DNA of 64,000 bases, from the NCBI RefSeq assembly GCF_030269925.1, contig NC_085124.1, positions 10,416,001-10,480,000 on the forward strand. Direction: 5' to 3'. The notes under the pieces are model-generated. The model was not told where the DNA came from. It did not search any database and saw nothing but the letters and a program-made list of their open reading frames with translations. Source of the DNA: Bombyx mori (Eukaryota; Arthropoda; Insecta; Lepidoptera; Bombycidae). Shown here piece by piece: positions 58,933-64,000 of this stretch (its first letter is position 1; the number at the start of each line of letters is the position of its first letter). Both the position numbers and the translations under genes were made by a program.

Positions 58933-59182
58933 TTACTGGTGGTAGGACCTCTTGTGAGTCCGCGCGGGTAGGTACCACCACCCTGCCTATTTCTGCCGTG
59001 AAGCAGTAATGCGTTTCGGTTTGAAGGGTGGGGTAGCCGTTGTTACTATACTTGAGACCTTAGAACTTTATCTCAAGGTGTGTGGCGCATTTTGACGTTG
59101 TAGATATCTATGGGCTCCAGTAACCACTTAACACTAGGTGGGCTGTGAGCTCGTCCACACATCTAAGCAATAAAAAAAAAAG
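58933..59182 (+). repeat. tRNA-SINE body copy
   Basis: Complete body from ttactggtggtaggacctct to tctaagcaataaaaaaaaa. Lies 30 bp left of the BEL element. Confidence 0.85.
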
Positions 59183-59216
59183 GATAAAGTTAACGTCAAT
59201 GTTCATAATATGTTAG

Positions 59217-61539
59217 TGTTGCGTTGTGAATAAGAGTGGACTGTATTATTAGTTTGATTTTATTTATCTATAAGTGACAAAATAAAGAATTTAAAATTAA
59301 TGACTATAAGAAATAAGAAACAGATGTGTCGCCTATGACGGCTGGAAATGGAAAAGGGTAAGGCGTCATAGCGGACGTCGCTCGTTGACACCTTTGACAT
59401 TCCGAATTCAAACATACTCCCCGGTTGAAGTGTCTTCAATAATTGATGGGAAGTGGGCAGATAGTGTTGAAAGCGCGGCGAATGACACCTCGTCGTGTGT
59501 AGATGTCTGCAACTCTTCCAATATCGTCGCTACCACTGTACAGCTGAAGTATGCGTCCAAGTGGCCACAGTAGCGGAGATGATGATGGTTCCTTTACGAT
59601 GACTAGATCACCCACTTTCAAAGGCTCTGCAGATGTTTTACACCATTTAGATTTTTGTTGCAACCACGAGATGTATTCTTGAGAGAATCTTTTCCAAAAG
59701 TGTTGCTTGAGATATTCTATTCTGCGAAACTTCTGCAGACTAGTGATATTGGTACTATCTGGTACTTGAGGATGTGGCGCAAATATCACTGATCGTCCGA
59801 TAAGGAAATGAGCTGGGGTTAATGGAGTGAGATCGGATGGGTCATCAGATAGAGGAGTTAAAGGTCTTGAATTTAGAATTGCTTCTATTTGTGTTAAACA
59901 TGTTGCCATTTCTTCAAAAGTTAAATTTGTTAGACTTAATGTGCGCTTTAAATGATATTTTGTTGATTTTACTGCAGACTCCCAAATACCTCCGAAATGC
60001 GGAGTATAAGCAGGGATAAATGAAAATTTAATACTTGAATCGAAATTCCTAAGTTCTAAATCTTGTGACAGAAATCGAGCCAACTCGTTAAAGGCTCCTA
60101 CAAAGGTTGTGCCGTTGTCTGAGAAAATGTTGCGTGGTTTTCCCCTCCGAGCAATAAAACGGCTAAGAGCAGCTAGAAATGCTTCTTTTGTCATGTCTGA
60201 AACAAGTTCAAGATGAACAGCTCTCGTAGCGAGACACACACATACACATATAAATGATTTTACAAGTTTGCATCCCCTGCCTTTTCGGTCAGCTATCATG
60301 ATTGGCCCGGCATAGTCAATTCTAGTGTCTAAGAATGGAAATTCAAGATGTAAACGTTGTTCTGGAAGATTACCCATCACAGGTTGAAGTGTATTTGCCT
60401 TTATTCGACAGCATTTTATGCACTGGTGACATGTTTTTTTTGCTAAATTTCTACCGCCAATGGGCCAGTAGTGATGACGAATGCTAGCTAACAAAAGCAA
60501 AGGGCCTGCATGCTTTAATGTTATATGAAACATGTTGAAAATGAGATGAGTTATTTTATGTGAACTTGATAAAAGGATAGGATGTTTAACATTATAGTCA
60601 TAAAATGAGTTGTTGAGCCTGCCTCCTACTCTTATCAATTTGTTTGAGTCAAGAAATGGTGATAGTTTTAATAGTGTATTTTTTACAGGTAATGTTTTGC
60701 CTGTACTTAGTAAATTGTATTCTTCAAAGAATGTTTCTTGCTGACTAAATTTTAATAATTTGTTCAATGATTGCTCTAATTCAGAACTCTGCTTAGTAGG
60801 TTTCTTTTGACATTTATTTATAAACTTAATAACATATGCCACTATACGTTGTAATTTACAGAAAAATGTTAATGCTGTAGTTTTGAAATCGTTTTTATTT
60901 ATTTATTTTTTAGAGATGAATAAAAAAATTGACTGTAGTTATAAATGTATGACGAAATAGCAACGTGTTCAAAACGATCGAATAAATTGAGCACTTTTTT
61001 GTTAAAAGCACATTAATTTCAATAGAATGAAAATTTTCAAGATTTATATTAGAATTAAAAAAAATATGAAGGTAATGTATGAGATGATTAGAACGGACTC
61101 ACAGTGGATGGTGCAATCTGCTTGAATGTATCATCAGAATTGGTTTCTGTGATGTCCAAGGCTTCCAAATTGTATTGAATGTTGAACTTCCTTGTTGACG
61201 ATATCTTCAGCAATCTTTGTTGAATAGCTAAATTTTGTGCAGCCGATGAAGCGCCGACGATTTTAAGATGGCGGTTAAGCGTCGGTTTTCAAATTGTATT
61301 TTCCGCAGGTCGTCGATCCGATTGTTTCACGGGAGAAGGACCATATGTTGTGTTGTGAATAAGAGTGGACTGTATTATTAGTTTGATTTTATTTATCTAT
61401 AAGTGACAAAATAATTTAAAATTAATGACTATAAGAAATAAGAAACAGATGTGTCGCCTATGACGGCTGGAAATGGAAAAGGGTAAGGCGTCATAGCGGA
61501 CGTCGCTCGTTGACACCTTTGACATTCCGAATTCAAACA
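59217..61539 (-). mobile_element. BEL/Pao LTR element, internally deleted
   Basis: 2323 bp, minus sense. LTRs TGTTGCGTTGTGAATAAGAG... to ...GAATTCAAACA at 59217-59414 (198 bp) and 61346-61539 (194 bp; differs by a 4-bp gap and a base change). Target duplication GTTAG at 59212-59216 and 61540-61544. After the 5' LTR comes TATGGTCCTTCTCCCGTG, probably the primer-binding region. Gag, protease, RT and RNase H are absent; a 500-bp leader joins directly to the integrase end of pol. Ends and duplication are intact, so the deleted form may itself have transposed. Confidence 0.9.
59436..60842 (-). CDS. BEL/Pao pol C-terminus: integrase plus DUF5641-like tail
   Basis: 468 codons open from the first Met, and the frame extends upstream to about 60900 (FCKLQRIVAYVIKFINKCQK). 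Contains the pre-integrase zinc region (HAGPLLLLASIRHHYWPIGG, CHQCIKC), integrase core with RIDYAGPI (Asp), FSDNGTTFVGA (Asp) and PHFGGIWESAVKSTKY (Glu), then LTPAHFLIGR, KRFSQEYISWLQQKSKW, LKVGDLVIVKE and WPLGRILQLYSGSD, the tail typical of BEL/Pao. No start signal of its own; it is a remnant of a larger polyprotein although no stop interrupts it. Confidence 0.88.
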   Translation of the reverse strand: MAYVIKFINKCQKKPTKQSSELEQSLNKLLKFSQQETFFEEYNLLSTGKTLPVKNTLLKLSPFLDSNKLIRVGGRLNNSFYDYNVKHPILLSSSHKITHLIFNMFHITLKHAGPLLLLASIRHHYWPIGGRNLAKKTCHQCIKCCRIKANTLQPVMGNLPEQRLHLEFPFLDTRIDYAGPIMIADRKGRGCKLVKSFICVCVCLATRAVHLELVSDMTKEAFLAALSRFIARRGKPRNIFSDNGTTFVGAFNELARFLSQDLELRNFDSSIKFSFIPAYTPHFGGIWESAVKSTKYHLKRTLSLTNLTFEEMATCLTQIEAILNSRPLTPLSDDPSDLTPLTPAHFLIGRSVIFAPHPQVPDSTNITSLQKFRRIEYLKQHFWKRFSQEYISWLQQKSKWCKTSAEPLKVGDLVIVKEPSSSPLLWPLGRILQLYSGSDDIGRVADIYTRRGVIRRAFNTICPLPINY

Positions 61540-61544
61540 GTTAG

Positions 61545-62158
61545 TGCTTTTGATCAAATTACGTTCATCGGGGGAACATTTATAAAAAAAAAAGTAGTCG
61601 AAAATTTTCTGAATACGACTTCGATCAATAATACTACTATTGATCGAAGGAGTACGATCAACAAATATTTTAACGACTAAAGCTTTCATAGTCCTTCAAT
61701 TGCGCGCTCAACTATGCGACGTTATTTGCACTCGTACTGCTCAATGCAATAATAAAACAATTTGACATGTGAAGTTTTGATGAGTCAAAGGAAGATTCGC
61801 GAAATCACGCTTCGTTTCCCTCCAATAACAAAGGAAAAGTTTCTTCCCGGGCTCGTATTTATTGCGAGACATATTACCGTTTTGAAGGTTCTGTCTTCTT
61901 GGATGATCGACGTCCGCTCGCAGTGTCGGGACAAACTTGATGTCGGATCCATCATGCCATGTGTGGTGCTTGATATAAATGTGCGTATGATGAGATTATG
62001 TGTGACGTACATATGTGTTAGACATTACATTGGTATTATGTATTAGTATTGGGTAATTAAAAAAGTAATTTGTTAAATATAAAAAATATATATGCGTAAA
62101 CACATTTGTACATAGGTACATAAGTGTTGGTGGCAAGGCTCGCTTGGTTTATATTATA
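61545..62158. other. Unassigned sequence with a possible minus-strand exon
   Basis: GC-richer than its surroundings. On the minus strand 61955-61878, MMDPTSSLSRHCERTSIIQE then DRTFKT ends exactly before gtaata in phase 0. It could be a first exon, but no partner exon was found and nothing in it is recognised. Confidence 0.25.
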
Positions 62159-62572
62159 TCTATATATTAATACGTGAAGCAAAAACTTTGTATCCCTTTT
62201 TACGAAAATAGCGCGGACGGAGGAGTATGAAATTTTCCACACTTGTAGAGAATATAGAGAAGAAGTGCACAATGCAATTTTTTTTTCTAAATAATGCATA
62301 AAAGATACATTAAATCAATAAAGAAAACATTACACACACTACATACCATGTATTTGACGCACACACGCATGCATACTATTTATTGTCAAGCTTTTGTTCT
62401 TGACGTCTGTTGTCAAATTGAGATTAAATATTGTTTGTCTTTGTTAATATTTCTTATAGTGTAGTCTTGGCGAAATTTTTGATTATAGAAGTATAAAATA
62501 CAATCATAATAGTGTACAAACTTACAATTCCAATTAATTATAGTCGAATTTCGACTACTGCGGGACCTCTAG
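62159..62572 (+). mobile_element. Non-autonomous Helitron-like element
   Basis: 414 bp. Starts TCTATATATTAATACGTGAA after an A, ends CGGGACCTCTAG before a T: TC...CTAG inserted between A and T as in Helitrons. A hairpin AGTCGA-ATT-TCGACT (62542-62556) sits 12 nt before CTAG, the expected 3' terminator. No coding capacity; interior includes caaaaactttgtatcccttt and gtcaagcttttgttcttgac. Confidence 0.65.
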
Positions 62573-62770
62573 TATTCAATTATTATTTTAAATAGAACAT
62601 TTAGTGCTTATTTGGCTATTTAGATTCTTAAAAAAATACAAGTATATTTTGGTTAAATGTGTGATGAATTTCATGATCGATATGATGTAAATACTGACTT
62701 TTTGTACAATTTTGTTAACACGTTCGCTGACAGTGAGCACTTACCCTGACATCACAAAAAAGCAGTGAAA

Positions 62771-63290
62771 TTCTCTATACAAAATGATGAACGTCTCCCG
62801 ACGTAGTCTCGTATTGGATATATGTTTGCTTATCTAAATGTGACACTACGTTGACAGACGTGAACGTTTTACGACGTAGTGTCATAATGGCTACATATTC
62901 GATCGCCTCAATCTGGCACTACGTCTACAGACGTGGACGTCTGTCGACGTAGTTTTGTGTTGAATACATGCTTGCCTGTTTTATAGCTAAACGACGTCGA
63001 CAGACGTGAACGTTTCTCAACGTAGTGTCATATTGGCCACATATTTGACTGCTTAAACAAGCACTACGTCTACAGAAGTGGACGTCTGTAGACGTAGTTT
63101 CGTGTTGAATACATGTTTGCCACTCTTATTACAATACTACGTTCACAGACGTGAACGTTTCTCAACGTAGTGTCATATTGGCCACATATTGGACTGCCTA
63201 AAGCTGGCACTACGTTTTAAGACGTGGACGTTGCACGACGTAGTTTCGAGTTGGTCATATGTTCGCCTGCCTAAGTGAGACACTACGTCG
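62771..63290. repeat. Tandem array of 73-bp palindromic units, two alternating types
   Basis: Unit starts at about 62771, 62844, 62917, 62990, 63062, 63135, 63208 and a partial unit at 63281, spacing 72-73 bp. Each unit opens with a near-perfect 36-bp palindrome such as ACTACGTCTACAGACGT-GG-inverse, carrying four ACGT cores, followed by a 37-bp spacer. Units at 62844, 62990 and 63135 share TGAACGTTT and GTGTCATATTGGCCACATAT; those at 62771, 62917, 63062 and 63208 share ACGTAGTTTCGTGTTGAATA-type spacers. The repeat period of the array is therefore a dimer of 146 bp. No coding frame. Confidence 0.85.
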
Positions 63291-63948
63291 AAAAATATCT
63301 TATATTCTTGGGATCTTCTGAGGAAAGATAATAAAACACATAATATTTGTAAAATAATCAAATATTTTCAAATATTAAACCTCCTACAATAATTTGTGAC
63401 TTATAAAATAATCGAAATTTCCCAACAAAAAACAAAAAAATATATTAATTATTATAACATCAAATGGTATGGTATTTTTCAATATCTGTACGATGAAAAA
63501 CAGATATAGTCTGAAACTTATTCAAATACACGTAATAGATACATATTATATATAGGTATATATTTCTTACACAATAATTACAAATTATTTAGTATTGTAA
63601 TTAGGAACATTCCAATGATTATATCATATGTTAAACGCTTAAATTATTATAAATTATAATATTTTAATACGCTATCGGAAGTTATAAATTAGGATCTTCT
63701 ATAACAATCTTTGTACATAATAAATAATATACAAAGTTTGGACACTACGGCAACGCTACTAACAAACAATAAAAAGCCCTAATATAATTAACTCAATAAA
63801 AGAAAACAATATTAAACATATAAGTACCAAAGTAATAAAAAAATAGGTCAACATACCCTAGTAAATAATTATAAAAATAGGAACGTATAAAGTCTCAAAA
63901 AATTAAAGTAAATCTGCAAAATAAGGTTTTGAAGAGTCAGACTACGAT
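63291..63948. other. AT-rich, no feature seen
   Basis: Strongly AT-rich with no repeat or exon recognised. Confidence 0.5.
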
Positions 63949-64000
63949 TTATTGTTCTTGCTGTTCAAGAATTTGGTGATAATCCTGGAAACATTCAGGA
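63949..64000 (-). CDS. Possible terminal exon of a minus-strand gene entering from the right
   Basis: Minus strand from the window edge reads PECFQDYHQILEQQEQ then TAA, with AATAAA overlapping the stop region (caataaatcg). Gln/Glu-rich C-terminal look, but too short to identify and the rest is outside the window. Confidence 0.25.
   Translation of the reverse strand, partial: PECFQDYHQILEQQEQ

Noticed and set aside
62771..63290. CRISPR-like array
   Set aside because: Repeats are 73 bp in direct tandem without unique spacers, palindromic over half their length, in a eukaryotic genome with no cas genes.

Overview
This window reads as animal nuclear DNA from a silkworm (Bombyx mori or a close relative). 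Genes are split into short exons with GT-AG introns, the background is AT-rich, and the repeats are those of the silkworm genome: Bm1 SINEs, a second tRNA-headed SINE whose body recurs more than a dozen times, R1-, RTE- and jockey/CR1-like LINE ends, Ty3/gypsy and BEL/Pao elements, and several DNA-transposon families. I see no bacterial genes, CRISPR array, rRNA or free-standing tRNA gene.

Three host genes can be rebuilt with consistent splice phases. (1) NAA50, an N-terminal acetyltransferase, plus strand, 852-1738, 3 exons. (2) Hormone-sensitive lipase (HSL), minus strand, 33348 down to 10814, 15 coding exons that join without a phase conflict into 826 codons plus stop. The HGGG oxyanion motif, GDSAG serine, DPCLDD aspartate, PHGF histidine and a basic RRKSS site in the regulatory insert are all visible. 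(3) A WRAP53/TCAB1-type WD40 protein, plus strand, 35714-39714, 5 exons, divergent from HSL. Low-confidence single exons are noted at 58036, 61955 (minus) and the right edge.

Most of the rest is mobile DNA. HSL introns hold MITEs, SINEs, a pogo-like DNA transposon and a 5'-truncated LINE with reverse transcriptase. WRAP53 introns hold an RTE fragment and a dead mariner. From 40 to 64 kb the window is almost all repeats: a young Ty3/gypsy element (48460-54241) with two apparently identical 318-bp LTRs and one 1725-codon gag-pol frame; an internally deleted BEL/Pao element (59217-61539) with LTRs, 5-bp target duplication and an open integrase frame; a Helitron-like element (62159-62572); and an array of about seven 73-bp palindromic units (62771-63290).

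The most unusual points are the alternating 73-bp hairpin array; transposons ending 18 to 87 nt from HSL splice acceptors, one of which puts an AATAAA in HSL sense just before exon 10; the gypsy frame that runs through its own polypurine tract into its LTR; and a head-only SINE copy flanked by a perfect 20-bp duplication. All coordinates and translations were read by eye; no database search was run.
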